64,000 nucleotides of DNA from Pseudomonas marginalis (lineage in GTDB: Bacteria > Pseudomonadota > Gammaproteobacteria > Pseudomonadales > Pseudomonadaceae), in the NCBI RefSeq assembly GCF_008692035.1, contig NZ_VTFG01000001.1, forward strand, positions 1,798,001-1,862,000, read 5' to 3'. How positions within the stretch are numbered: the first letter of the stretch is position 1; each line of letters starts with the position of its first letter. Below are positions 45,187-53,665 of this stretch, one piece after another. A program made the translations under genes and the position numbers. The notes under the pieces were generated by a model. It was given only the letters and a program-made list of their open reading frames with translations, did not search any database and had not been told where the DNA came from.

Positions 45187-46521
45187 TCAGGCCGCCTCGC
45201 TCCTTGCCGCCGTATGCCGATTCACCGGCACCGGCAAGCCCAGATGCCCACGCAACGTGCTGTGGCTGTACTCACTGCGAAACAACCCACGCTCACGCAA
45301 CAACGGCAGCACCTGGTCGGTAAACCGCGCAAAGTCATCCGGCGCGCCGACGTGGATATTGAACCCATCCACCGCACCTTCCACAAACCAGCGTTCGATC
45401 TCGTCGGCCACGGTCTTGGGCGAGCCGACAAAGCTCGAGAACGGCTTGGCAAAACGCAACGCCGCCTCGCGCAGGGTCAGGCGCTGGTCGCGGGCGACTT
45501 GCTTGATGTTTTCGGCATGCCCGCGATAGCCGTTGCTGCCCAGGTCGCCCAGGTCCGGGAAGGGCTCGTCCAGCGGGTACTGGCTGAAGTCGTGGTAGTT
45601 GAACGGTCGCCCCAACTGCACCAGGGCCTTGTTCAAATCCAGCTCGCCATTGCGTTCGCGGTCGATGGCCTGGGCCTGTTCGTCGGTGTCGGCAATGATC
45701 GGCGAAATGCCCGGCAGGATGGTCACGTGGTCGGGGTTGCGTCCGGCGGCGGCGGTGCGTTGTTTGATGTCGCGGTAGTAGGCCTGGGCGTCCTCGAAAT
45801 TGCCCACGCCGGCAAAAATGCCCTCGGCATAGTTGGCCGCCAGGCTGCGTCCGGATTCGGAAATACCCGCCTGGAAAATCACCGGCTGGCCTTGGGCTGA
45901 GCGCGCGATATTCAACGGCCCGGTCACCGAGAAGAACTCGCCATGGTGATCCAGGCGATGCTGGCGTTGCGGGTCGAGGAACACGCCGCTGGCCTTGTCG
46001 CGCACGAAGGCGTCGTCTTCGTAGGAGTCCCATAGCCCTTGCACCACCTCCAGGTGCTCGGCGGCGCGGCGATAGCGCTCGGTGTGGTCGATATGCTGCT
46101 CACGGCCGAAGTTGCCGGCCGCGCCTTCGAGGCCGGTGGTGACCACGTTCCAGCCGGCACGGCCGCCGCTGATCAGGTCCAGGGAGGCAAACTGGCGGGC
46201 GACGTTGAAGGGTTCGGTATAGGACGTGGTCAGGGTGGCCACCAGGCCGATCTTCGAGGTGGCACCGGCCACGGCCGAGAGCAGGGTCAGCGGCTCCAGG
46301 CGGTTGAGAAAATGCGGTGCCGAATCCGGGGTGATGTAGGGGCTGTCGACGATGAACACCAGGTCGAACTTCGCTGCTTCCGCCTGTTGCGCCTGGGTGC
46401 GGTACCAATTGATGTCCACACTGGCGTCGCCGGGGATTTGCGGGTGCAGCCATTCGTTCTGCGCGGTGCCGACGCCGGTGAGGATGGCACCGAACCTGAG
46501 TTGCCGGGGTAAGTGGGACAT
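45187..46521 (-). CDS. LLM-class flavin-dependent monooxygenase (NtaA/SnaA/DszA family)
   Basis: A 444-residue FMNH2-dependent monooxygenase. Family marks are NEWLHPQIPGDASVDINWY, AEAAKFDLVFIVDSP, and LISGGRAGWNVVTT followed by AAGNFGRE. Relatives oxidise nitrilotriacetate, dibenzothiophene sulfone and similar compounds. The ATG at 46521 has GGAGGAG upstream. It stands alone on the minus strand, ending 3 bases from the small membrane protein gene and divergent from the methyltransferase at 46833. No link with the azapteridine locus is evident. Confidence 0.87.
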   Translation of the reverse strand: MSHLPRQLRFGAILTGVGTAQNEWLHPQIPGDASVDINWYRTQAQQAEAAKFDLVFIVDSPYITPDSAPHFLNRLEPLTLLSAVAGATSKIGLVATLTTSYTEPFNVARQFASLDLISGGRAGWNVVTTGLEGAAGNFGREQHIDHTERYRRAAEHLEVVQGLWDSYEDDAFVRDKASGVFLDPQRQHRLDHHGEFFSVTGPLNIARSAQGQPVIFQAGISESGRSLAANYAEGIFAGVGNFEDAQAYYRDIKQRTAAAGRNPDHVTILPGISPIIADTDEQAQAIDRERNGELDLNKALVQLGRPFNYHDFSQYPLDEPFPDLGDLGSNGYRGHAENIKQVARDQRLTLREAALRFAKPFSSFVGSPKTVADEIERWFVEGAVDGFNIHVGAPDDFARFTDQVLPLLRERGLFRSEYSHSTLRGHLGLPVPVNRHTAARSEAA

Positions 46522-46618
46522 CACGATACTCCTCCGTGGATGGCAGCGACGCTGACCTGTGGAGAAGGACCATAATGCCCGCCGGCAGGCTTGTGAAATG
46601 CTTTGTGGATCTATGCTA

Positions 46619-46636
46619 ATCATTAAAAATAATGAT
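46619..46636. promoter_or_regulatory. Palindrome ATCATTA-N4-TAATGAT between divergent genes
   Basis: A perfect 7-bp dyad with a 4-base A spacer, in an AT-rich stretch between the monooxygenase and methyltransferase starts. The 311-base gap holds both promoters. The palindrome is a candidate operator; its regulator is unknown. Confidence 0.4.
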
Positions 46637-46832
46637 CAAAACAATGCTGGACATTCCCTAAGCGCATAATCAACCCCACGCTCTCCCATCAGCAGACTGA
46701 CCCGATCGAGCAGCACCGCCCACTAAGCCGTTTGTTAAATCGAGGCGTTGCGCCTAATATCGCAAGCAATACCTTGCATAAAAAACCACCAAGGCTTGCT
46801 CATCACCCAGCCCGCATATTCGAAGGAGTGGC

Positions 46833-47567
46833 ATGCAGATGAAAGAATCCAAAGAAGTGTACGAACGCATCAGTGAACAGTTCGAGGATTTCACCGCCAG
46901 GGCCTCTCAACGCAAGGTCGAGGTCGACACCTTCCGTAGCATGGTCGGCAATGTCGAGGGCCTGCGTATCCTGGACCTGGCCTGTGGGCATGGTTTCTTC
47001 AGTCGCCAGTTGAAGGACTGGGGGGCGGCCAAGGTGCATGGCGTGGATATTTCCGAAAACATGATCTACCAGGCGCGGCAAGCCAACGACGGTATCGCCT
47101 ACGAAGTACGGGACGTGGCGAAGATGGGCCGTATCGGCGCCTACGACATGGTGACGGCGGCCTGGCTCTTCAACTATGCCAGCAGTGTCGACGAACTGAG
47201 CAAGATGTTTCAGTCGGCGGCCGACAACCTGAAGCCCGGCGGTCAATTGGTGGCCTACACCGCCAACCCGTCGTTCGAACTGCGAAAAGGCAATTTCACT
47301 CGCTACGGGATTGAGGTGTTCGATGAAACCCCGGTCGCCGGCGGGTTCCGCTGCAACGCGCAGTTCATGTCATCGCCCCCCGCACCGTTTACCTACTATC
47401 GCTGGGAGCAAGGCGTGTACGAAGAAGCCGCACGGGTAGCCGGTTTCAACCAGCTCACCTGGGTCGCCCCGCTGATCAGTGAACACAGCCGCACCTCCAT
47501 GGGTGCGGGGTACTGGCAGCTGTTCGAGCGCAACAGCCTGCAGATCGGTTTGACCTGCCGCAAATAA
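46833..47567 (+). CDS. Class I SAM-dependent methyltransferase of the azapteridine locus
   Basis: A 244-residue methyltransferase. The SAM site is ILDLACGHGFFSRQL with acidic partner GVDISENM; the later motif is NLKPGGQLVAYT. An aromatic C-terminal region (YYRWEQGVYEEAARVAGF, then GYWQLFERN) follows. AAGGAG precedes the ATG. It is one of three methyltransferases in the locus and the only one on the plus strand. Its stop abuts the stop of the RibD-type gene with no base between. It is one candidate for the ToxA-like N-methyltransferase that acts on a didesmethyltoxoflavin-type core (inference). Confidence 0.82.
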   Translation: MQMKESKEVYERISEQFEDFTARASQRKVEVDTFRSMVGNVEGLRILDLACGHGFFSRQLKDWGAAKVHGVDISENMIYQARQANDGIAYEVRDVAKMGRIGAYDMVTAAWLFNYASSVDELSKMFQSAADNLKPGGQLVAYTANPSFELRKGNFTRYGIEVFDETPVAGGFRCNAQFMSSPPAPFTYYRWEQGVYEEAARVAGFNQLTWVAPLISEHSRTSMGAGYWQLFERNSLQIGLTCRK

Positions 47568-48671
47568 TCACGCCGGGGCGGCGACCGGGCGCAATCGCAC
47601 CCGGATGTCCGCCCCCACCAGACACTGCTCGATGATCGACAAGGGTTGCGCCTGGCCCAGATCGGTCAAGCCATCCAGCGCCAGCAACGGCCGTGCATCA
47701 CTGCCCAGGAACAGCGGGGCGATGTAGACCAGCCATTCATCCACCAGGCCTGCCGCCGCAAAGGCGCCACACAATACCGGGCCGGCCTCGACCTGGACCT
47801 CGTTGCACCCCTCCTCAGCCAGGACCGTCATGACCTCTCGCAGGTCAAGTCCTTCGCCGTCCACCCCGACCTGCCGGAAACGCACACCCGCAGGTGGTGG
47901 GTGCGCCGGCTGGACGCCGGGCCCATGAAACACCAGGGTCGGTGCCGCGCCATCCAGCACATGGGCATTGGCATCGCCCTTGAGGTGCTGGTCGAGCACC
48001 ACCCGCAGCGGCGCGGAAAACGCCGTGTGCGGGTCGGGCAGGCGCACCGTCAGGCGCGGGTTGTCCGCCAGCAGCGTGCCACTGCCGGTGAGCACCGCGC
48101 AGGCCCGGGCGCGCCACACTTGTACATCGTCCCGGGCCTCGGGCGAAGTGATCCATTTGGATTGCCCGTTACCCAGGGCCGTGCGCCCGTCCAGGCTCAT
48201 GGCCAGCTTGACCCTCAGCCACGGCCGCTTACGCTCGGTACGCGAGAAAAACCCCTGGTTCAACTCGCGCGCCTCCGGACACGGCAAGTGTTCGACCAGC
48301 ACCCCCGCCGCCTCAAGCCGCTCAATGCCATGATGCTCATGCTGGGAGCGGTCGACACTGGCGATCACCACCCGCGCCACCCCGGCCCTGATCAACGCGT
48401 CGGCACAGGGCGGCGTGCGCCCATGACCGCCGCACGGCTCCAGGGTGACATAGGCGGTGGCGCCCCGCGCATCGACGCCCGCCTCGCGAAGGGCATTGAC
48501 TTCGGCGTGTGCCTGCCCCGCCCACTCGTGCCAGCCCTGGCCAAGCAGCAGGTCGCCCTTGGCGATCACGCAACCGACCCGCGGGTTCGGCGCCGTGGTA
48601 AAGGCGCCGCGGTCAGCCAGTTTCAGGGCGAGCCGCATGAAGTGCATGTCGCGCGCCAGCGCCAGGCTCAT
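47568..48671 (-). CDS. ribD: RibD/ToxE-type bifunctional pyrimidine deaminase-reductase
   Basis: A 367-residue protein. The zinc deaminase domain (1-145) has H55-A-E57, then C80 and C89 in TLEPCGGHGRTPPC. The reductase domain (148-365) has LRVKLAMSLDGRTA and EVQVEAGPVLCGAF. In riboflavin synthesis RibD converts the GTP cyclohydrolase II product to the ribitylamino-pyrimidine precursor; ToxE does the equivalent step for toxoflavin. The location in a seven-gene operon with GTP cyclohydrolase II, WD40 and SUMF1 genes favours the ToxE role. The start overlaps the methyltransferase stop as ATGA. Confidence 0.88.
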   Translation of the reverse strand: MSLALARDMHFMRLALKLADRGAFTTAPNPRVGCVIAKGDLLLGQGWHEWAGQAHAEVNALREAGVDARGATAYVTLEPCGGHGRTPPCADALIRAGVARVVIASVDRSQHEHHGIERLEAAGVLVEHLPCPEARELNQGFFSRTERKRPWLRVKLAMSLDGRTALGNGQSKWITSPEARDDVQVWRARACAVLTGSGTLLADNPRLTVRLPDPHTAFSAPLRVVLDQHLKGDANAHVLDGAAPTLVFHGPGVQPAHPPPAGVRFRQVGVDGEGLDLREVMTVLAEEGCNEVQVEAGPVLCGAFAAAGLVDEWLVYIAPLFLGSDARPLLALDGLTDLGQAQPLSIIEQCLVGADIRVRLRPVAAPA

Positions 48672-49324
48672 GTGCGAACCAGCGCCAACAGGTACACCGC
48701 CTCGCCATGCTGGCGCTCGATCACCACCAGGTCCTGCCAGGTGAAACCAAACGCTTCCAGGGTGTCGCGCACGCCCTGTTCGGTGAAGAAATAACCTTGA
48801 CGCTGGTTATCCATCTCGCGCCAGCCCGGCTCCGGATTGCTCGCGTCGACGCCGAAGACGTTGAGCCCGATCAGCGCGCCAGGGCGCGCGTACTGGCGGA
48901 TATTGGCCAGGTAACGCTCCCATTCATCCGGATGCTGGTGATGGAAGCAGCCATTGTCGAGTACACCGTCAAACGCCTCCCCCGCCGGTGGCTGCCAATC
49001 CTGCAGGGCGCTGCACACCAGGCTGAGACGCTCACCCCAGCGTTTGCGCAGCAGCGGCCAGCTGGAATTCTCGACGATGTCCAGGCCGGTCACCCGGTGC
49101 CCTGCCAGGATGAACTCCGAGGCATCCCGTGCACGGCCGACGCCCACGTCGAGGATGTGCTGGTCCGGCGTCGGCCCCAGTGCCTCGAGGAAAACCCGGG
49201 CGGCCTTGGCCATGCCGATGTCCCAGGACCACTCATCTTCACCATGGCTGTAGCGGTGGACAAATGAGGTGTCGAGCGCCCGGCGGTACGTCGATACGTC
49301 CATGAATTGCGCTTGCTTGCTCAT
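48668..49324 (-). CDS. Class I SAM-dependent methyltransferase within the azapteridine operon
   Basis: A 218-residue methyltransferase. The SAM site is ILDVGVGRARDASEF with partner VTGLDIVENS; VLDNGCFHHQHPDEWERY resembles thiopurine methyltransferase/TehB-type proteins. I chose the ATG at 49324; a TTG at 49345 would overlap the WD40 gene. It is the sixth gene of the operon, between the WD40 and RibD genes. It is the other candidate for the ToxA-type N-methylation. Confidence 0.82.
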   Translation of the reverse strand: MSKQAQFMDVSTYRRALDTSFVHRYSHGEDEWSWDIGMAKAARVFLEALGPTPDQHILDVGVGRARDASEFILAGHRVTGLDIVENSSWPLLRKRWGERLSLVCSALQDWQPPAGEAFDGVLDNGCFHHQHPDEWERYLANIRQYARPGALIGLNVFGVDASNPEPGWREMDNQRQGYFFTEQGVRDTLEAFGFTWQDLVVIERQHGEAVYLLALVRT

Positions 49325-49341
49325 ATCAGGCGGTCCTTGGG

Positions 49342-51030
49342 TCAAGAGGCGCGACGGGTGGCAATCCCGTAGATCTGGCCATCGTAGGAACTGGCCAGGA
49401 AGTCATCACTGGCCACGCTGTGGGTGATGCAGGAGATGCCACTGGCGGTGGGACGCTGCACTTGCTGCCAAGAGCGGCTGGGCAAGTCGAACAGCGCGAT
49501 GGTGCCGCTGTAGTTCGCGGTGGCAATCACCTCCCCGTCGGCGGAGGCACAAATGCACTTGATGGAATTGCGGTGCGGCGTGTCATAGACCTCGTCACCG
49601 GACTCCAGCCACAGGCGCAGTTTCAGGTCGCGACCAATGCTGGCGAAACCGCCGTCGACCCGGCAGCAGCCGTTGGAGATACGCGTGTGGGCATTTTCGA
49701 TATGCCGCGCGCAACTGAAGTCGCTGATATTGTGCAGGGCGGCGGCGGCCGAGGCGCACACGCTGAACAAGTGATGCTCGTTGGCGGCCACGCCTTTGAT
49801 CGCGTTGTCGTGCATCGGGATCGACGCCACCAGTTCCAGGCTGTTATCGCCGGCGATGACAAACACCAGGCCTTCGCCGGTGTAGGTTCCGATCAGTGCA
49901 TGAAGCTGGCCATTGCGCTGGAACGTGGTGCCGCAATTGAGCGGCGAGCGATGCTGATACAACAGGCGCCCGCTGAGGGCATCGAACACCTGGCCCATCT
50001 GCCCACCGGTCAGCAGCAGCGAACCGAACGGCAGCAGGAAGTTGCACAGGCTGCCGACGCCGCTCACGGGCTGGTTATCGCGAAACAGCAGGCCCGCGTC
50101 ACCGATGCTGTATTGCCCGCCCTCGGTGGTCACCACGGCGTTGATGCTCACCGCAGGCTGAATGCCGTCCACGGTCCACTGATCGTGTTCATAATCCCAG
50201 GTGGCGTAGCGCGAGCCGAAGGTGGCGAACACCAAGGCGTCACTGCCGACGAACGCACAGCTGCGCGGCCAGACGATGCTCGGCAAATTGGTGCTGCGCA
50301 GGCGCTCCAGCTGGGTGCCATCGAAGCGCCAGAGGATCGCCAGGCGGTCATAACTCAAGGTCACCAGCAGCTGTTTTTCGTCGTTCCAGACAATGCGCTT
50401 GATCCCGGCGTCGTGGGCAGGAATGGAGCGGATCTCGCCCCCATGGATGATCGAGATGCGCCCTTCATCGTCACCGGCAAACACCACGCCGGCACGGGTA
50501 ATGGCGACGGTATCGGTCTCGACGCCGCCGATGTCGACTTCATCGCATTGCTCGAAGGTGCTGGTGTCCCACTGGCGCACCGTGCCGTCGTCGCTGCTGG
50601 AAATCAGGCGCTTGCCATCCGGCGACCAGACCACGGAAATCACATCGGCCTGATGCCCCCGACAGGTGCCCTTGAGGTTGCCGTCGAGGTCGAAGAGGCG
50701 CAGTTGATGATCGCGCGAGCAGGTCGCGATCGACGCACCGTCCGGCGAGAACACCGCCATTTCCACGTCGTCGTCATGCCCCGACAGCACGGCCTTGAGG
50801 CGCATGCTCGGCACTTCCCAGACGCGGGCGGTGTAGTCGCTGCTGGCGCTCACCAGGTACTTGCCATCGGCACTGAACGCGCACTGGTTGGCCAGGTGGT
50901 CATGGCTGACACGGTGGATCGAATGCCCGGTCTGGGCGTTCCACAGAATGACTTGGTTGTCGTAGCCGGCGGTGGCGATGAACTCACCAGCATGGGCGGC
51001 GACGCCGCTGATAGGGCCTATGTGTCTCAT
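49342..51030 (-). CDS. WD40-repeat protein (ToxC-like)
   Basis: A 562-residue WD40 protein with repeats along most of its length, for example GHDDDVEMAVFSPDGASIA, GHQADVISVVWSPDGKRL with SSDDGTVRQWD, and NSIKCICASADGEVIATA. The length suits two propellers. It has no signal peptide. The toxoflavin clusters of Burkholderia glumae and Pseudomonas protegens carry a WD40 gene, toxC, of unclear role. It lies between the GTP cyclohydrolase and methyltransferase genes. Confidence 0.87.
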   Translation of the reverse strand: MRHIGPISGVAAHAGEFIATAGYDNQVILWNAQTGHSIHRVSHDHLANQCAFSADGKYLVSASSDYTARVWEVPSMRLKAVLSGHDDDVEMAVFSPDGASIATCSRDHQLRLFDLDGNLKGTCRGHQADVISVVWSPDGKRLISSSDDGTVRQWDTSTFEQCDEVDIGGVETDTVAITRAGVVFAGDDEGRISIIHGGEIRSIPAHDAGIKRIVWNDEKQLLVTLSYDRLAILWRFDGTQLERLRSTNLPSIVWPRSCAFVGSDALVFATFGSRYATWDYEHDQWTVDGIQPAVSINAVVTTEGGQYSIGDAGLLFRDNQPVSGVGSLCNFLLPFGSLLLTGGQMGQVFDALSGRLLYQHRSPLNCGTTFQRNGQLHALIGTYTGEGLVFVIAGDNSLELVASIPMHDNAIKGVAANEHHLFSVCASAAAALHNISDFSCARHIENAHTRISNGCCRVDGGFASIGRDLKLRLWLESGDEVYDTPHRNSIKCICASADGEVIATANYSGTIALFDLPSRSWQQVQRPTASGISCITHSVASDDFLASSYDGQIYGIATRRAS

Positions 51031-51058
51031 CGAAAAGTCCTTTTCCTGGAGAATGAAA

Positions 51059-51655
51059 TCAAAGCTTGATGGTGTGGCTCGACTTGCTGACTTTTGATCG
51101 CAGGTAGTTGTGGTTGTGCTTGGTCAGGAACACCCCGGTCGGCACTGAGCTGACCACGTCGATCCCGCCATCGCGCAACTGCTTGACCTTGTCCGGGTTG
51201 TTGGTCAGGAGCCGGCAGCGATGCACATCCAGGGCCCGCAGCATGGCGACCGCCGGGGCGAAACTGCGCGAGTCTTCCGGGTGGTTGAGCTTCACGTTGG
51301 CCTCGTAGGTGTCCATGCCGGCGTCTTGCAGCAGGTAGGTTTCGAACTTCGAATACAGGCCGATACCGCGACCTTCCTGGCGCAGGTAGATCAGGTAGCC
51401 GCCTTCGGCATCGAGCGCCTTCAGGGCTTCCTGCAGCTGCGGGCCGCAATCGCAGCGCTGGGAACCGAATACATCACCGGTGATGCATTCGGAATGCACG
51501 CGCACCAGGGGCACATCGGCATCGGGCTCACCGGCTCTGACGGCAAAGTGTTCATTGTTCTTGTCAAAGCCCTTGAACCCGTAGAAGTGGGCGTTGACCT
51601 CACCGCCAAGAATGGAGATGGGAACTTGCGTATGAAGCGTTACTGGAGTGTCCAT
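51059..51655 (-). CDS. ribA: GTP cyclohydrolase II (RibA/ToxB-type)
   Basis: A 198-residue GTP cyclohydrolase II. Zinc ligands are C57, C68 and C70 in HSECITGDVFGSQRCDC; the substrate motif is YLRQEGRGIGLYSK and later LLQDAGMDTYEAN and LLTNNPDKV. It opens the imidazole ring of GTP, giving the diaminopyrimidine start compound for riboflavin or toxoflavin. The neighbours make it the committed first enzyme of the azapteridine pathway. Length and motifs are normal. Confidence 0.93.
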   Translation of the reverse strand: MDTPVTLHTQVPISILGGEVNAHFYGFKGFDKNNEHFAVRAGEPDADVPLVRVHSECITGDVFGSQRCDCGPQLQEALKALDAEGGYLIYLRQEGRGIGLYSKFETYLLQDAGMDTYEANVKLNHPEDSRSFAPAVAMLRALDVHRCRLLTNNPDKVKQLRDGGIDVVSSVPTGVFLTKHNHNYLRSKVSKSSHTIKL

Positions 51656-51665
51656 GGCATAGCCT

Positions 51666-52697
51666 CTATGGAAGTGTCGCGTTCTGGCCAGAGTGGTTTT
51701 CTACCAAACGGAATCCCATGACATAGATGGGTCTTGGATAACGTCCATGTCGGCGCTGATTGCGCGCAAGATCCCTGAAGCGGGTGAAACTGCCGCCACG
51801 GGCTACCCGGTGCCTACCAACATCCAGCACCAGGTCATCGTTGATCTCAGGCCCGCCCGGATAGGCCCGATAATCGTCGGCAACGTACTCTTCCACGTTG
51901 CCGGCCATGTCCAGCGCGCCAAACATCGAGGCGCCCTCGAGGAACACCCCGACGGGTGTCGACGTGAGCAACCCCAACTCGATGGTGTTGGCGTACTCGA
52001 CATTGAAGGTTTCGCCCCAGGGAAACTGAGAGCGCTGCGGCCCTGCCGCGGCGTATTCCCACTGTGCTTCGCTGGGCAGCGCGAACGCCCGCCCGGTGCG
52101 TCGGCTCAGCCATTGGGCGTAGGCGTCGGCATCCACGTCGCTGACGCTGTAGACCGGGTGGTTGGCCTGGTGCTGGGGAAAGCGGCCAAAGGCCCAGCCG
52201 GTCGGCAGGAACGGATAACCGGTATCCAACAGGAAGGCGCGATATTCGCTGTTGGTGACCGGGTAGCGACCGATGCGAAAGCTCGCCAGGTCGACCCGAT
52301 GGTTGGGGGTTTCTTTCTCGATCCAACTGCGGTCCAGGCCCAGCCCGGCGTAGGCGGTCATGACCGCATCGACGCGCTGCGGCTCCAGGCCGATCTCGAC
52401 CTGGGCGGCAGGAACGTCGCACATGGCGGGGCTGAACACGTCGATGCGCGGGTCGCCCTTGTAGCCCAGCACTTCACCGGCGGCGATACGCCGCACCAGG
52501 GGTTCGGCAACCGACTCGACCACCCGTAGCAGTTGTTCGATGGGCGCACTCATCAGCTGTCCGGTGGCGTCGGCGATTTGCCGGGTCAGTTCATATTCGA
52601 CGTAAGCCTGCGGGTAGCCCATCAATACCCGATCAGACACGTTCTTTGGCAAAGGGCTCGGCAGCGTCGGCCAATGCCAACCGTATTGATTCGTCAT
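51666..52697 (-). CDS. SUMF1/formylglycine-generating-enzyme-like protein (ToxD-like)
   Basis: A 343-residue protein. About 130 N-terminal residues of unknown fold precede an FGE-sulfatase/SUMF1 domain (FRIGRYPVTNSEYRAFL, ALPSEAQWEYAAAG, MAGNVEEYV, RVARGGSF). The copper-binding cysteines of true formylglycine-generating enzymes are absent: the only cysteine I find is in SPAMCDVPA, outside the domain. So classical FGE chemistry is unlikely. ToxD of toxoflavin clusters is of this family. The ATG at 52697 begins MTNQYGWHW. Confidence 0.87.
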   Translation of the reverse strand: MTNQYGWHWPTLPSPLPKNVSDRVLMGYPQAYVEYELTRQIADATGQLMSAPIEQLLRVVESVAEPLVRRIAAGEVLGYKGDPRIDVFSPAMCDVPAAQVEIGLEPQRVDAVMTAYAGLGLDRSWIEKETPNHRVDLASFRIGRYPVTNSEYRAFLLDTGYPFLPTGWAFGRFPQHQANHPVYSVSDVDADAYAQWLSRRTGRAFALPSEAQWEYAAAGPQRSQFPWGETFNVEYANTIELGLLTSTPVGVFLEGASMFGALDMAGNVEEYVADDYRAYPGGPEINDDLVLDVGRHRVARGGSFTRFRDLARNQRRHGRYPRPIYVMGFRLVENHSGQNATLP

Positions 52698-52771
52698 AGG
52701 TACACCTTTATTCCGAGCGAACACATCCACGACCGAGCGCGAAACCGCTCGGCGTGTGGATCAGTCAGGTA

Positions 52772-53665
52772 TCAGAGTCGGTCGAGCAGCAACCTTCGAT
52801 TGGTCTCGATCATCTCGATTTCGGTGGAGTACACCTCAACCACCAGGCCATCGGGATCTTCGAAGTACACGGCCGTGCGGACGTTGTCCGGACCGTGGTG
52901 ATAACCCGGCGCGGGGCCATTGCCCTTGACCAGGGTGATGTTGTCGTCGGCAGCCACCTTGTCGGCGATGCGCTTGACATCCTCCGGCAGCGCACGAATG
53001 CCGATGTGGTAGCCCGGCGGGTAGACAAAGTCGGGATTGTGCTCGATGAAGAAGTCGAACCCGTTCAACTCCATCACCACTTTGCGTGGCCCCAGGTTGT
53101 AGCAATAGTGGGCGCCGAAGATGTCGCGATAAAACGCCTGGGAGGCTTCCAGGTTACGGGTGAGGATGTTGATGTGGGTCAGTTGCGGACGCTGGGATTC
53201 CAGCGCGGCCGCCTCGATGGATACGCCTTCCAGGGACCGCCACATTTTGATCGCGGCGGCGAATTTGGAGAAACCGGCCAGCCAGTTTTTCACCGTGTCC
53301 GTGGATACGCCCGCGTCAGTGATCGCCAGGCCATGGGGGTAAATGAAACAGGCCGTGCGTTGCAGCAATGCCGCGTTCAGCGGATCGCCGGCAGGTTGCC
53401 CGGCGCTGCCTTCGGCAAGGCGCACGATGCTGACCGCCTTGTTGTGGTAGCCATCGGCCAATGCCGCGAGCCGGGCAGTGAGGGTATCGAGGCTGTCTGC
53501 CGCCGACACCAGCAGGATAAACCCGTCGGCCTGGGGTAACTGCGCGCCCTCAACGGCAGCGCACAGTTCAAAACCGGCGGCTTTCGCGCAGGTGTTCAAC
53601 GGCTCGAGAAAGCCGTTCAGACGTGCGGCCGTGTCGGAGCTGTACAAGGTAATAAAGCGCAGCAT
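52772..53665 (-). CDS. Flavodoxin-like/VOC (glyoxalase) fusion protein
   Basis: A 297-residue protein. Residues 1-145 look like a degenerate flavodoxin/NADPH-dependent FMN reductase fold (RFITLYSSDTAARLNGFLE, FILLVSAADSLDTL). Residues 160-285 form a vicinal-oxygen-chelate domain with H164 in LTHINILTR, H220 in GYHIGIRAL and E277 in GLVVEVYS, the usual 2-His-1-Glu metal site. VOC proteins include dioxygenases and the toxoflavin-degrading lyase TflA. Here a role in ring cleavage, rearrangement or self-protection is inferred. The start overlaps the O-methyltransferase-like gene stop as TGATG. Confidence 0.75.
   Translation of the reverse strand: MLRFITLYSSDTAARLNGFLEPLNTCAKAAGFELCAAVEGAQLPQADGFILLVSAADSLDTLTARLAALADGYHNKAVSIVRLAEGSAGQPAGDPLNAALLQRTACFIYPHGLAITDAGVSTDTVKNWLAGFSKFAAAIKMWRSLEGVSIEAAALESQRPQLTHINILTRNLEASQAFYRDIFGAHYCYNLGPRKVVMELNGFDFFIEHNPDFVYPPGYHIGIRALPEDVKRIADKVAADDNITLVKGNGPAPGYHHGPDNVRTAVYFEDPDGLVVEVYSTEIEMIETNRRLLLDRL

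Noticed and set aside
47568..51655. Riboflavin biosynthesis as the role of the RibA- and RibD-type genes
   Set aside because: No ribB, ribE or ribH lies nearby, while WD40, SUMF1, methyltransferases and an RND exporter do; this is the toxoflavin-type set. A backup riboflavin role cannot be fully excluded.
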